This document shows positions 7,477 through 20,229 of a stretch of 64,000 nt of DNA, in pieces; the first letter of the stretch is position 1; every line of letters begins with the position of its first letter. This DNA comes from Sphaerobacter sp. (lineage in GTDB: Bacteria > Chloroflexota > Chloroflexia > Thermomicrobiales > Thermomicrobiaceae). Below the pieces are notes generated by a model. The model ran no database searches. It saw nothing but the letters and a program-made list of their open reading frames with translations, and was not told where the DNA came from. Made by a program: the position numbers and the translations under genes. The DNA lies in the NCBI GenBank assembly GCA_029961075.1, contig JASBVL010000001.1:62001-126000 (forward strand), written 5' to 3'.

Positions 7477-7842
7477 ATGATCACGATGACGCCCGAGGCA
7501 GTGGAGCAGCTTAAGGAGTACCTGGCCGAGCAGGAGATGCCGGACGCCATGCTGCGCGTCTTCGTCGCGCCGGGTGGGTGCTCGGGGCTGCAGTACGGCA
7601 TGTCGATCGAAGAGGTCGCTGAAGAGGACGACCACGTCATCGAGCAGGACGGGATCAAGCTGCTCGTCGACCAGTTCAGTGCGATGTACCTCGAGGGTGC
7701 GGAGATCGACTACGTGAACAGCCTCATGGGCGGTGGGTTCACCGTGCGCAACCCGAACGCGGTGGTGAGCTGCGCCTGCGGCCACTCGTTCGACACGGGC
7801 GAGAACGCCGGCACTGCCCAGGGGTGTGGCTGCGGCGCGTAA
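7477..7842 (+). CDS. erpA: A-type iron-sulfur cluster carrier (IscA/ErpA/HesB family)
   Basis: A-type carriers pass [Fe-S] clusters from scaffold to apo-enzymes in the cytoplasm. The 121-residue protein begins with MTPEAVEQLKEYL, typical for the family. It carries the first conserved Cys in PGGCSGLQYGM and, near the C-terminus, CACGHSF plus the closing GCGCGA. There is one extra Cys pair relative to the minimal CX(n)CGC pattern, so the assignment to the ErpA branch is approximate. GGAGG lies shortly upstream of ATG 7477. It is a single-gene unit with its own promoter and a strong terminator; the neighbouring LeuC is a client type (4Fe-4S dehydratase). Confidence 0.88.
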   Translation: MITMTPEAVEQLKEYLAEQEMPDAMLRVFVAPGGCSGLQYGMSIEEVAEEDDHVIEQDGIKLLVDQFSAMYLEGAEIDYVNSLMGGGFTVRNPNAVVSCACGHSFDTGENAGTAQGCGCGA

Positions 7843-7891
7843 GCGCGTCACCGCAGCCGCCCGTCGTACCCGCTCGCGAGACGACAGGCGA

Positions 7892-7920
7892 CAGCACGCG
7901 CCGGTTACCGGCGCGTGCTG
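7892..7920 (+). terminator. Terminator of the Fe-S carrier gene
   Basis: A perfect 13-bp stem (7892-7904 with 7908-7920) with a TTA loop stands 50 bases after the stop. A short TATGTTT follows. It lies between convergent genes, so it may act on both strands. Confidence 0.75.
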
Positions 7921-7953
7921 CTATGTTTCGTAGCTTCGGGAAACCCGGTCCCC

Positions 7954-8184
7954 CTACCTGGCGGCCGTCGTCGCCGAGACGGCGTCGCCGCGCGCCCGAA
8001 CCCGTCGCCGGGACCGGGCGGGCCGGTAGTGTCCCATGCGGCGGAGGCGGTCGAAGTCGGCCGCGCTGAGCGGCATGGGGCGCGCCTCCGACTCGAGCTG
8101 CAAAAAGCCATCGCCCCGCTGGTTCATGAGCAACTTGCGTCCGGGGCGGATCACGCTTTCAGCGATAACGCGGTACTGTTCCAT
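7954..8184 (-). CDS. Small hypothetical protein, paralogue of the protein at 19486-19761
   Basis: A 76-residue basic protein with no recognised domain. Its first 45 residues (EQYRVIAESVIRP, LLMNQRGDGFLQL, RPMPLSAADFDRLRR) align without gaps by eye with the small protein at 19486-19761: YRVI/YQVI, a central strand ending in FL, then R..pL...D...L.R. Two related copies in one window argue that both are real genes. A weak GGGAAG stretch precedes the ATG. Its function is unknown; the fold is probably one beta hairpin plus a helix. The C-terminal 25 residues are Arg/Ala-rich and not conserved. Confidence 0.55.
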   Translation of the reverse strand: MEQYRVIAESVIRPGRKLLMNQRGDGFLQLESEARPMPLSAADFDRLRRMGHYRPARSRRRVRARGDAVSATTAAR

Positions 8185-8333
8185 GGCACTGCTACTTCCC
8201 AGGCCCGCCCTATACCGACCACGTCAGATTGCGCAACCACCGTGCCAGGTTAGCATCGCCGCCCGCTCGCTGGCTGAACTGTCAGCGGCGCAACGGGCCG
8301 CGGTCGGGGCCGCGCCGTGTTGGTACAATGCCA

Positions 8334-8339
8334 GCGATC
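8334..8339 (+). promoter_or_regulatory. -10 box of the tRNA-Leu gene
   Basis: TACAAT 27 bases upstream of the mature tRNA 5' end. No clear -35 hexamer is visible at the expected distance. Confidence 0.5.
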
Positions 8340-8366
8340 GCCGGGGCCGGATGGTGGCCGCGATCG

Positions 8367-8448
8367 GGGGGAATGTCGGAACTGGCAGACGAGCGTGACT
8401 TAGGATCACGTGCCGCACGGCGTGTGGGTTCGAGTCCCACTTCCCCCA
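8367..8448 (+). tRNA. tRNA-Leu (anticodon TAG)
   Basis: The acceptor stem GGGGGAA (8367-8373) pairs with TTCCCCC (8441-8447), with discriminator A8448. The anticodon loop CTTAGGA carries TAG (reads CTA/CTG). A long variable arm and the T arm GTGGG-TTCGAGT-CCCAC confirm a class II leucine tRNA. CCA is not encoded. This is not the isoacceptor (GAG) predicted to bind the leu T-box. Confidence 0.95.
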
Positions 8449-8701
8449 CCCGCCCGTATGTGACAACTCGCGAAGCGCACGCGTCGGTCGCGGGGGTGCC
8501 GGGGCGCCCGGCACACCGCTGACTATCGTGCTGGCGAGCACGAGGACCGGGCCGGGAGCGGAATCCCACTCATCCGGCGGTATCGGGAGCGCGGGCAGGA
8601 TGCCGGCCCGATGGTGCGCCCCAGCAGGGGACGGTGAGGCGCCGTGCGACGCCGGCGCGCCCGTGTCTCCGGCGGTGCGGTCGCCAAGCCAAGAACGGAC
8701 G
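8449..8701. other. Intergenic spacer without recognisable gene
   Basis: About 250 bases between tRNA-Leu and the ppdK terminator. Open frames here have no ribosome site and no protein-like composition. I see no promoter or repeat of note. Confidence 0.5.
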
Positions 8702-8729
8702 GCGGGCGCCTCCTCACCGAGGCGCCCGC
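8702..8729 (-). terminator. Terminator of ppdK
   Basis: A perfect 11-bp stem (8702-8712 with 8719-8729) with a 6-base loop lies 24 bases downstream of the ppdK stop on the minus strand. Confidence 0.7.
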
Positions 8730-8752
8730 TGGGTGGTTCCTTGGGTGGGCCG

Positions 8753-11386
<2,634 letters not shown>

Positions 11387-11442
11387 CGGTTCCCTCCTGC
11401 TGACTCGGGGAGGACCCCCACGGTTCCGCTGTGACCCGCGGC

Positions 11443-11471
11443 GAGTTGCGCGCCGGAACGGCGCGCAACTC
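11443..11471 (-). terminator. Terminator of the UvrD/PcrA helicase gene
   Basis: A perfect 13-bp stem (11443-11455 with 11459-11471) with a GAA loop stands 13 bases beyond the helicase stop and separates it from ppdK. Confidence 0.75.
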
Positions 11472-11484
11472 CCGGCCGGCGCGG

Positions 11485-13707
11485 TCAGTCTACGCTCAGG
11501 TTTGCCAGGCTGGCTAGCAGTCGCTTCTGCCCATGCCGCTTGAAGTCGACCGTGACCTCCTGATCACCCCGCGACTCCCGCACCGCGATGACGATGCCGT
11601 CACCGAAGCGCGGATGGAACACCCGCAGCCCGACGCGCAGGCGGACGGTGGGCGCCGCGGCCGGGGGCGGCGTCGCGCCCGCGGCGGTAGGCCGCGGCGT
11701 CGCCGCGCGCAGGGCGCTGCCGTCGATCAGCTCCGGCGGGATGGCGTCCAGGAAGCGAGAGCGGACGCTCACATCGTCCCGGCCCCAGACGGTGCGCCGG
11801 AAGGTGTGGGTCACGTAGAGACGCTCCTTCGCGCGGGTCAGTCCCACGTAGAAGAGACGCCGCTCCTCTTCCACCTGCAATTCGCTCTCCATCGATCGGG
11901 CGTGGGGCAGGATGCCCTCCTCGACACCGACGAGGAAGACGACCGGGAACTCCAGCCCCTTGGCCGCGTGGAGGGTGATCAGGGTCACCTGGTCCCCACC
12001 CTCGTCGATCGTATCGGCGTCGGCGATCAGGGCGGACTCCTCGAGGAACGTCTCGAGCGCCTCCCCCTCCGGCAGCTCGTCGTAGGTCATCAACACGTTG
12101 CGGAGCTGGAGGACGTTCTCCCACCGCTCCAGCGCCTCGGGGTCGCCCGTGTCCTGGAACTGCGCCGCGAAGCCGGTCTGGTCGACGGCCACGTCGAACA
12201 GGGCGGAGAGGGTCAGTGAGCGGCTCTTGACGCCCAGGTCGGCGATGACGCGGTAGGCGTCCACCAGGAGCTTGGCGGGGCGCGTGCCGACCGGCGGCGG
12301 TGGCGCGGCCGAGTCGCCGGCCAGCGCGGCCAGTCCGGTGAAGACCGGGAGGCCGTGCTCGGCCGACCAGCGCTCCAGCTCTTGCAGGGTGCGGGCGCCG
12401 ATGCCCTTCCCCAGGGGGGTGTTGGCCAACACCCGCTGGAGGCTGACGGCGTCGTTCGGGTTCGCGATCAGGCGGAGGAGGGCCAGGGCGTCTTTGATCT
12501 CGCGGCGCTCGTAGAAGCGGGTGCCGCCGACGAGCTGGTAGGGCGTGTCGGCGCGAACGAGCGCCTCTTCCAGCGGGCGGCTCTGGGCGTTGGTGCGGTA
12601 GAGGACGGCGATGTCCCGGTAGCGGTAGCGGCCGGACTGGACCAGGCGACGAATCTCGCCGACGACGAACTGGGCCTCCTGCGCCTCGTCGAAGGCCTCG
12701 CGCACGGTGATGCGCTCGCCGGGCGGGTTCTCGGTGCGGAGCTGGCGGTGGATCCGCTGCGTGTTGGCGCGGATGACGTGGTCGGCCGCCCGGACGATGA
12801 CGGCGGTGGAGCGGTAGTTCAGCTCGAGGTGCACCTCGGCGGCGTCCGGGAAGTCCCGCTTGAAGTCGAGGATGTTCCGGATGTCGGCCTGGCGCCAGCC
12901 GTAGATCGACTGGTCGGGGTCGCCGACGACGCAGAGGTTGCGGTGCGCGGCGGACAGCGCGCGGACCAGGAGGTACTGCACGTGGTTGGTGTCCTGGTAC
13001 TCGTCGACCAGGATATAGCGGTAGCGATCCTGGTACTGGCGCAGGGTGTCGGGCTGCTCGTCGAAGAGCCGGACGGTCTCCACCAGGAGGTCGTCGAAGT
13101 CCAGCGCGCGGTTGCGCCGCAGCGTCTCCTGGTAGCGGGGATAGACGCGGCTGACGACCTCCTCCCAGTAGGTCTCCACCTGCTCGGCGAACCGCTGCGG
13201 GCCGACCATCTGGCTCTTGGCGGCCGAGATGCGGCTGAGGATCGGTCGCGGCGGGAACTGCTTCGGGTCGATATTGAGCGCCTTGAGCGCCTGCCGGACG
13301 GCGTCGACCTGGTCGGCGTCATCGTAGATGGTGAAGCGCGGGTCGAGGCCGATGAGGTGGCCGTCGCGGCGCAGGATGCGCACGCAGAGGGCGTGGAAGG
13401 TGCCGACGTTGAGCTGCCGGGCACGCTCCGGGCCGACGAGGTCCTCCAGCCGGGTGCGCATCTCCCGCGCGGCCTTGTTGGTGAAGGTGACGGCCAGGAT
13501 GTTCCAGGGCGAGACGCCGCGATGCTCGATCAGGTAGGCCACCCGGTGAGTGAGCACTCGCGTCTTGCCGCTGCCCGGCCCTGCCACCACCAGAACCGGA
13601 CCCTCGGTCGTGGTCACGGCCCGCCGCTGCGCCTCGTTTAACCCCTGGAGCAGATCGCTGCCCACGGACGATGACTCCGATATCAAGCCTGTTCGTCCCT
13701 CCCTCAA
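11485..13707 (-). CDS. pcrA: UvrD/PcrA-type superfamily 1 DNA helicase
   Basis: An ATP-driven 3'-5' helicase of the UvrD/Rep/PcrA group, acting in repair and replication-fork clearance. Visible motifs: LNEAQRRAVTTTEGPVLVVAGPGSGKTRVLTHR (Q motif and Walker A), VDEYQDTN (motif II), VVGDPDQSIYGWR (III), LNYRST (IV), TLHAAKGLEFPVVF (V) and VGLTRAKERLYV (VI). The C-terminal 60 residues form the small Tudor-like PcrA tail (GLRVFHPRFGDGIV). Start choice is uncertain: TTG 13707 has AGGAG seven bases upstream, while GTG 13665 has GGAG nine bases upstream and starts right at the conserved DLLQGLN. The family usually starts close to that motif. Confidence 0.93.
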   Translation of the reverse strand: MREGRTGLISESSSVGSDLLQGLNEAQRRAVTTTEGPVLVVAGPGSGKTRVLTHRVAYLIEHRGVSPWNILAVTFTNKAAREMRTRLEDLVGPERARQLNVGTFHALCVRILRRDGHLIGLDPRFTIYDDADQVDAVRQALKALNIDPKQFPPRPILSRISAAKSQMVGPQRFAEQVETYWEEVVSRVYPRYQETLRRNRALDFDDLLVETVRLFDEQPDTLRQYQDRYRYILVDEYQDTNHVQYLLVRALSAAHRNLCVVGDPDQSIYGWRQADIRNILDFKRDFPDAAEVHLELNYRSTAVIVRAADHVIRANTQRIHRQLRTENPPGERITVREAFDEAQEAQFVVGEIRRLVQSGRYRYRDIAVLYRTNAQSRPLEEALVRADTPYQLVGGTRFYERREIKDALALLRLIANPNDAVSLQRVLANTPLGKGIGARTLQELERWSAEHGLPVFTGLAALAGDSAAPPPPVGTRPAKLLVDAYRVIADLGVKSRSLTLSALFDVAVDQTGFAAQFQDTGDPEALERWENVLQLRNVLMTYDELPEGEALETFLEESALIADADTIDEGGDQVTLITLHAAKGLEFPVVFLVGVEEGILPHARSMESELQVEEERRLFYVGLTRAKERLYVTHTFRRTVWGRDDVSVRSRFLDAIPPELIDGSALRAATPRPTAAGATPPPAAAPTVRLRVGLRVFHPRFGDGIVIAVRESRGDQEVTVDFKRHGQKRLLASLANLSVD

Positions 13708-13726
13708 GACGGACTCCTGGGGCCGA

Positions 13727-13732
13727 TTGTAC
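13727..13732 (-). promoter_or_regulatory. -10 box for the helicase gene
   Basis: TACAAT on the minus strand, 20-25 bases before TTG 13707. The expected -35 region reads TGTACG, a weak match. If used, transcription starts about 13 bases before the TTG. Confidence 0.45.
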
Positions 13733-13835
13733 CACCGGGCTTTTGACCGTACAGGTTGTTCGGACGCTCGGGGCGGCCCGTCGGACGCGGCTGTCCCGGG
13801 GCAGGGGTTGTGCCCGCCGGGTTGGCCCGCGGGGT

Positions 13836-13864
13836 TTGACGCGCTCGGCGGTGCCTGCTACACT
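13836..13864 (+). promoter_or_regulatory. Promoter of tRNA-Met
   Basis: TTGACG (13836-13841) and TACACT (13859-13864) with 17-base spacing, 17 bases before the tRNA. Confidence 0.75.
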
Positions 13865-13880
13865 TATTGCCGCTCTGAGC

Positions 13881-13952
13881 GCCGGTGTAGCTCAGTGGTA
13901 GAGCAGGGGACTCATAAGCCCTTGGTCGGTGGTTCGAATCCGCCCACCGGCA
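13881..13952 (+). tRNA. tRNA with CAT anticodon (elongator Met; tRNA-Ile2 cannot be excluded)
   Basis: The acceptor GCCGGTG (13881-13887) pairs with CACCGGC (13945-13951), with A13952 as discriminator. The anticodon loop CTCATAA gives CAT, and the T loop is TTCGAAT. The fully paired first base pair (G-C) excludes an initiator. CCA is not encoded. It has a consensus promoter and an intrinsic terminator, so it is an isolated transcription unit. Confidence 0.93.
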
Positions 13953-13961
13953 CCGAGAACG

Positions 13962-13985
13962 GCCCAGCATCCGCTGGGCTTTTTT
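13962..13985 (+). terminator. tRNA-Met terminator
   Basis: A 7-bp stem GCCCAGC/GCTGGGC (13962-13968 with 13973-13979) followed by six T residues. Confidence 0.9.
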
Positions 13986-14167
13986 GTTCTTGCGATGGTC
14001 GTACCACGCCCCATCGGCCGGCGCGCCGCCCGGCTCGACGATGCCAAGCCGGGCGGCCTGTTCCCGGCCAGTACCCCCGACCCCGGCGCGCCGGGGTACC
14101 ATGTATGCGCGAGCGGTGGGTACGGAGCTGGTCCGGTGCCAGCGTGTGGGAGTGGAGGGTGGCGCTG

Positions 14168-14515
14168 ATGCCCGAGCGAGCGGCGATCTACGCGTGGTTT
14201 CGCGGGGAGCAGCACCCCGATCCAGCGGATGACCTGGATGCCCAGGAGGAGCGCTGCCGCTCCTACGCTGCGGCGCAGGGCTACCAGGTGGTCGATGTCT
14301 TTCGGGAGACCGCCTCGGAGGTGGGCGAGGATCGCCCCGAGCTCAAGCGGCTCCGCACGTTGGTCTGGCAGCGCGGGGTGGACGTGATCCTGGCAACGCG
14401 GCCCGATCGGGTCTACGTCGACCTGAACCGCCTGACGCGGCTGGTGAACGAGGTGCGGCTGATGGGCGCCCGCCTCGAGTTCCTGGAGCAGCCGTTCATT
14501 ATCCAGGAGGAGTGA
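14168..14515 (+). CDS. Serine-recombinase N-terminal-domain-like protein lacking the catalytic serine
   Basis: A 115-residue protein aligned by eye with the resolvase/invertase catalytic domain: AAIYAWFRGEQ, DLDAQEERCRSYAAAQGYQVVDVFRE, EDRPELKRLRTLV, VDVILATRPDRVYVDLNRL. In active enzymes the first motif is YARVSTDEQ with nucleophile Ser. Here it is shortened to YAWFRGEQ and the serine is gone. There is no DNA-binding domain or zinc/coiled-coil region, so it cannot recombine DNA alone. GGAGGG upstream of ATG 14168 and intact codons suggest it is still expressed. It lies 215 bases after tRNA-Met, a common integration site. It could be a relic of a mobile element or a domesticated protein. Confidence 0.75.
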   Translation: MPERAAIYAWFRGEQHPDPADDLDAQEERCRSYAAAQGYQVVDVFRETASEVGEDRPELKRLRTLVWQRGVDVILATRPDRVYVDLNRLTRLVNEVRLMGARLEFLEQPFIIQEE

Positions 14516-14541
14516 CCGCGCGGCCCCGCCGCGACGTTCGC

Positions 14542-15051
14542 TCACCCGGTGTTGCCCGAGTTGAGGCGCCAGATGGTCCAGTTGAGCACCGTGGCGAAAC
14601 TGATCCAGGCGAGATAGGGAAGCAGCAGCAGGGCCGCCGGGCCGGAGACGCGCGCGAAGCGGCGGATCGTCGCCACGACGGCGACCAGCAGGGCAGCGAT
14701 GTCGGCCAGCCCCGCGAGTGGCGAGCGGAGCCCGAAGAAGGCGGCGCTCCAGGCCAGGTTGAGCCCGAGTTGCAGACCGAAGAGCCGGAGGCCGGCGCGC
14801 GCGTCCGGGTGCGTGTCGCGCTCGTGCCAAACGAGGGAGGCCGCCAGCCCCATCAGCGCGTAGAGGATCGTCCAGACGGGCGCGAAGACCCCGGACGGCG
14901 GGTTGAAGCTGGGCTTGTCGAGCGATGGATACCAGTCGCGCAGGCTCGAGCGGGTGAAGAGACCCCCCAGCATGCCGGCCACCTCGCACCCAAGTATCCA
15001 GCCGGCAGCAGGCAGGAATCGGGCCGTCGTGCTCCGGGTTGCCATGAGCAT
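14542..15051 (-). CDS. tspO: TspO/MBR family tryptophan-rich sensory protein
   Basis: An integral membrane protein of 169 residues with five predicted helices, binding porphyrins and implicated in tetrapyrrole and stress responses. Family motifs: WYPSLDKPSFNPPSGVFAPVWTILYALMGLAA, LFGLQLGLNLAWSAAFFG and a late YLAWISFATVLNWTIWRLN. ATG 15051 follows GAGAGGAGAC; ATG 15045 is an alternative. It is convergent with the recombinase-like gene, with 26 bases between their ends and no terminator visible. Some homologues act with haem-related pathways, but no haem genes are adjacent here. Confidence 0.92.
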   Translation of the reverse strand: MLMATRSTTARFLPAAGWILGCEVAGMLGGLFTRSSLRDWYPSLDKPSFNPPSGVFAPVWTILYALMGLAASLVWHERDTHPDARAGLRLFGLQLGLNLAWSAAFFGLRSPLAGLADIAALLVAVVATIRRFARVSGPAALLLLPYLAWISFATVLNWTIWRLNSGNTG

Positions 15052-15228
15052 GTCTCCTCTCTGGCGTGGTCCGGCCCGCGTTCGGGCCGCCGCCGTGGGA
15101 TGACCGAATCCGGCTGGGGTGGGCTGCGCACGTTGCGCGCCGAGGCTCAAGCGACGCGCGGTGGGTGATACACTCGCCGGGGGAGCTGCCGACCCCGCGG
15201 GATCGGCCGGAGCGGCAGGGGCTGCGCC

Positions 15229-17196
15229 ATGACGCTCGAACGTCACGTCCAGGCGGTGGTGCGCCGGGCTGGTCTCGGGCCAGCCGACGCGGTCGTGGTG
15301 GGCTTCTCCGGCGGGCCCGACTCGCTGGCGCTGCTGGGTGCCCTGCAGGCGCTCCACGCGGCCGGGCGCGGGCCGCGCCCGCTCGCGCTGCACGTCAACC
15401 ACCGGCTGCGGCCGGAGGCGGACGAGGAGGCAACGCGCGCGGCCGCGCTGGCGGCGCACCTTGGGGTGACGGTTACGGTGACGGCGGTGGACGTGGCGGC
15501 GTGGGACCGCGTGCTGCGCCAGGGCATCGAGGCGGCGGCGCGCGCGGCGCGCTACGCCGCGCTGGCGGCCGAGGCGCGTGCCCACGGGACCTCCTGGGTC
15601 GCGGTGGCGCACACGGCGAACGACCAGGCGGAGACGGTGCTCCTGCGCCTGGCACGCGGGTCCGGCCTCGAGGGCCTGGCCGGGATGCGGGAGCAGAGCG
15701 AGCGGGAGGTGCCGCTCGAACCCGCCGGAACCGCGTCCGTGCGCCTGCGGCTGCTGCGTCCGCTGCTCGGGGTGCAGCGCTCGGAGGTGGAGGCGTACCT
15801 CGGCCAGCGTGGCCTGGAACCGATCACCGACCCGTCGAACGTGTCACCGGAGTACCGACGGAACGTGGTGCGCCATGCGGTCCTGCCGGCGCTGGAGCGC
15901 GCGGTTCCCGGCGCGACGCGGGCGGTGGCGCGCTCGGCCGCGCTGCTGCGGGACGACGCGGACTACCTGGAGGCGCGCGTGGCCGACGCGGCGACGCGGC
16001 TGATCGGGCGGGCGGGGCCGCTGGTCACGGTGGCGCGCGCCGCGCTGCGGTGGGAGCCTCCGGCGCTGCAGCGTCGCCTCCTGATCCAGGCGGCGCGCCG
16101 GGCGGGGGTGGACCCGGTGGGGCCGAGTGCCGCACGGGTGGAGGCGCTGCGCGCGGCGGCGGTGACCGGACCGGCGGGAAAGGTGATCGAGCTGGGCAGC
16201 GGCATCGGTGCCTGGGTCGACTACGACACCGTCGCGCTGGGGCCGCTGGCCCGCCTGGAGGAGGACCTCCGGCGGGTTGCCGGCCGGCCGCTGCTGTCGC
16301 CCGGGAGCGTGGTCGACCTCGGCGCTGGCGGCGAGGTCGACGTGCCGCTCGTGGGCGGCTGGCGGCTGCGGGGCACGGTGGACCCGGGGGCCGGGGGCTG
16401 GCGGCTGCGGACGCGGCGTCCCGGCGATCGGTATGCGCCTCCCGGGGGGCGGCGGCGGTCGCTGCAGGACTGGCTGGTCGACCGCAAGGTGCCGAGCTAC
16501 CTGCGCGACTGGCTCCCGCTGCTGGAGCGGGATGGCGTGATTGTCTGGGTCGCCGGAGTGGCGTCCCTGACCTTCCAGGGGGCAGGGGTCACGCTCCGGT
16601 GCGAGCGGGAAGCAGGGGATGGCGGAGGCGTGGGGACTGGCCTGAGTGAGGTTGCCCTGCACCAGGGGCTGGAGCGGATCCTGATTGACGAGGCAACGCT
16701 GCAGGCGCGCGTGCGCGAGCTCGGCCGGGAGATCGCCGCGTTTTACGGTGACCGGACGCCACTGCTGATCGGCGTCCTGACCGGGGCCTTCGTGTTCATG
16801 GCGGATCTCGCGCGGGCGATGGCGATCCCGGTGCGGGTCGAGTTCATGGCGGTGTCGAGCTACGGGCAGGCGACGGAGACCTCGGGAGTGGTGCGCATTC
16901 TGAAGGACCTGGATCGCCCGATCGAGGGGGAGCACGTGCTGCTGGTCGAGGACATCATCGACAGCGGGTTGACGCTGGCGTACCTGCTCGATGTGCTGCA
17001 GCGTCGCAATCCGGCGTCGCTGCGGCTCGTCGCGCTGCTCCGCAAGGAAAAGCCGCGCAGCGTGCCAGCCCGGGCCGACTGGGTGGGATTCGACATCCCC
17101 GACGAGTTCGTGGTGGGCTATGGCCTGGACGTCGCGGCGCGCTACCGGAACCTGCCGTTCGTCGCGGTCGTGAAGCCGGAGGCCGTCCGGGGCTAG
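15229..17196 (+). CDS. tilS-hpt: Bifunctional tRNA(Ile)-lysidine synthase / hypoxanthine phosphoribosyltransferase fusion
   Basis: A 655-residue two-enzyme protein. Residues 1-465 are TilS, which converts C34 of tRNA-Ile(CAU) to lysidine with ATP and lysine. The PP-loop FSGGPDSLALLGAL is at about 25-38, then HVNHRLRPEA, HTANDQAETVLLRLARGSGLEGL, NVVRHAVLP, and the C-terminal TilS substrate domains with RRPGDRYAPPGG and PSYLRDWLPLL. Residues 470-655 are Hpt (hypoxanthine/guanine salvage): LIGVLTGAFVFMADLAR, the PRPP loop LLVEDIIDSGLTLAYLL, and VGFDIPDEFVVGYGLD. In many bacteria the genes are adjacent (tilS-hpt-ftsH); here they are one frame without stop, and ftsH follows, keeping the classical order. 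Confidence 0.94.
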   Translation: MTLERHVQAVVRRAGLGPADAVVVGFSGGPDSLALLGALQALHAAGRGPRPLALHVNHRLRPEADEEATRAAALAAHLGVTVTVTAVDVAAWDRVLRQGIEAAARAARYAALAAEARAHGTSWVAVAHTANDQAETVLLRLARGSGLEGLAGMREQSEREVPLEPAGTASVRLRLLRPLLGVQRSEVEAYLGQRGLEPITDPSNVSPEYRRNVVRHAVLPALERAVPGATRAVARSAALLRDDADYLEARVADAATRLIGRAGPLVTVARAALRWEPPALQRRLLIQAARRAGVDPVGPSAARVEALRAAAVTGPAGKVIELGSGIGAWVDYDTVALGPLARLEEDLRRVAGRPLLSPGSVVDLGAGGEVDVPLVGGWRLRGTVDPGAGGWRLRTRRPGDRYAPPGGRRRSLQDWLVDRKVPSYLRDWLPLLERDGVIVWVAGVASLTFQGAGVTLRCEREAGDGGGVGTGLSEVALHQGLERILIDEATLQARVRELGREIAAFYGDRTPLLIGVLTGAFVFMADLARAMAIPVRVEFMAVSSYGQATETSGVVRILKDLDRPIEGEHVLLVEDIIDSGLTLAYLLDVLQRRNPASLRLVALLRKEKPRSVPARADWVGFDIPDEFVVGYGLDVAARYRNLPFVAVVKPEAVRG

Positions 17197-17230
17197 CCGC
17201 GGCCGGGCCGCCCGCGGGACCCAGCGTCAC

Positions 17231-17242
17231 GTCTGATATAAT
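17231..17242 (+). promoter_or_regulatory. Extended -10 promoter of ftsH
   Basis: A perfect TATAAT (17237-17242) preceded by TCTGA; no -35 hexamer is recognisable at 17 bases. About 80 bases of leader precede the ftsH ATG. Confidence 0.6.
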
Positions 17243-17328
17243 CGTGCCACCTACCCTGTTCTACCCGCGCGACCGTGGAGTGAACACAGGGGACAAACAA
17301 CGTGCGTGGCGCGGTCGGAGGGCGCTGA

Positions 17329-19290
<1,962 letters not shown>

Positions 19291-19314
19291 GGCCGATCCC
19301 ATTGGCCACACGAT

Positions 19315-19348
19315 GACGCCCCTGGGATGCGCGCTTCCCAGGGGCGTC
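19315..19348 (+). terminator. ftsH terminator
   Basis: A 13-bp perfect stem (19315-19327 with 19336-19348) with an 8-base loop, 25 bases after the stop codon. Confidence 0.8.
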
Positions 19349-19485
19349 GGCGTTCAGGAGTGAGGCGGTGCGACGCCGACCGCCTGGCTGGGGGTGCCGT
19401 CGCGGCGTGTCCGGGCGGCGTCGCACCGCGCGCGTGTCCGGGGCCGGCGTGGCCAGACGTCAGCGTAGCCGCGGCGCCGGTTGCG

Positions 19486-19761
19486 TCACGGCGAATCCAG
19501 GTTCGTGGCCTCGCCGGCCTGTCCAGCCGGGGGCCACGGGCAACCCAACTGCAGCGCGTCGCTCTCGGTCCGCCACGCGCGGTCGAGCACCAGGTGGTAG
19601 TCGTACTGCCGCAGGAGGCGCGCGGCGTCCCGAGCGGTGAGGCGGATCAGCCGGGAGCCGCAGTCCGCTCGCAGGAAGTGACGACCCTCGGCGTCGCGGA
19701 AGAGCAGCGTCTGGGGCTGGCTCAGGCGCCGGCCGATCACCTGATAGGATCGGAGAGACAT
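19486..19761 (-). CDS. Small hypothetical protein, paralogue of the protein at 7954-8184
   Basis: A 91-residue protein beginning SLRSYQVIGRRLSQP, then TLLFRDAEGRHFLRADCGSR, LIRLTARDAARLLRQYDYHLV. GGAGG lies seven bases before the ATG on the minus strand. The first 55 residues match the other small protein in this window (YxVI, a strand ending FL, Rxx.L..xD...L.R). The strand-strand-helix pattern suggests a compact domain. No catalytic motif or membrane segment is seen. It stands downstream of, and in the same direction as, tRNA-Ala and could be co-transcribed with it. Confidence 0.65.
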   Translation of the reverse strand: MSLRSYQVIGRRLSQPQTLLFRDAEGRHFLRADCGSRLIRLTARDAARLLRQYDYHLVLDRAWRTESDALQLGCPWPPAGQAGEATNLDSP

Positions 19762-19929
19762 AAGGTATCCTCCCTCAGCGGTGCGACGAGTGCGGCGATG
19801 CGTGCACGGAACGGTAGGGAGGCCAACCTCCGCGGTGCTGGAGTCCGGTTTCGGGAAACGACCAGTCTATGGAACGCGCGAGCGACGCGCCGTTGCGGCC
19901 GCCGGCGCGCCCGAATCAAGGTTCGTGGG

Positions 19930-20002
<73 letters not shown>

Positions 20003-20034
20003 ACGGTCGGCTCCCGTTCCCGGAAACCGGGGGA

Positions 20035-20063
20035 AGTATAGTTGCCTGCCGCGCGCTTGTCAA
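20035..20063 (-). promoter_or_regulatory. Promoter of tRNA-Ala
   Basis: On the minus strand TTGACA (20063-20058) and TATACT (20040-20035) with exactly 17 bases between: a near-consensus promoter 33 bases before the tRNA. Confidence 0.85.
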
Positions 20064-20229
20064 ACCGGTGGGGAGGGATCCGGCCACCAGACGCCGCGCC
20101 CGGGTCCGGCCGTTGTTGCGAGCTTGTGACGTTTCTCCCAGGAAATGTGGTGGCGACGTCGCCCGGTGCTGGCTATGATGCGAGCGTCGGGATGCGTACG
20201 TACAGGCCTGGAGACGAGGCCCAGGGCGT

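Noticed and set aside
14500-15060. Integrated prophage or genomic island at tRNA-Met
   Set aside because: Only one degenerate recombinase-like gene is present; no phage structural genes, no duplicated tRNA end, and normal chromosomal genes follow at once.
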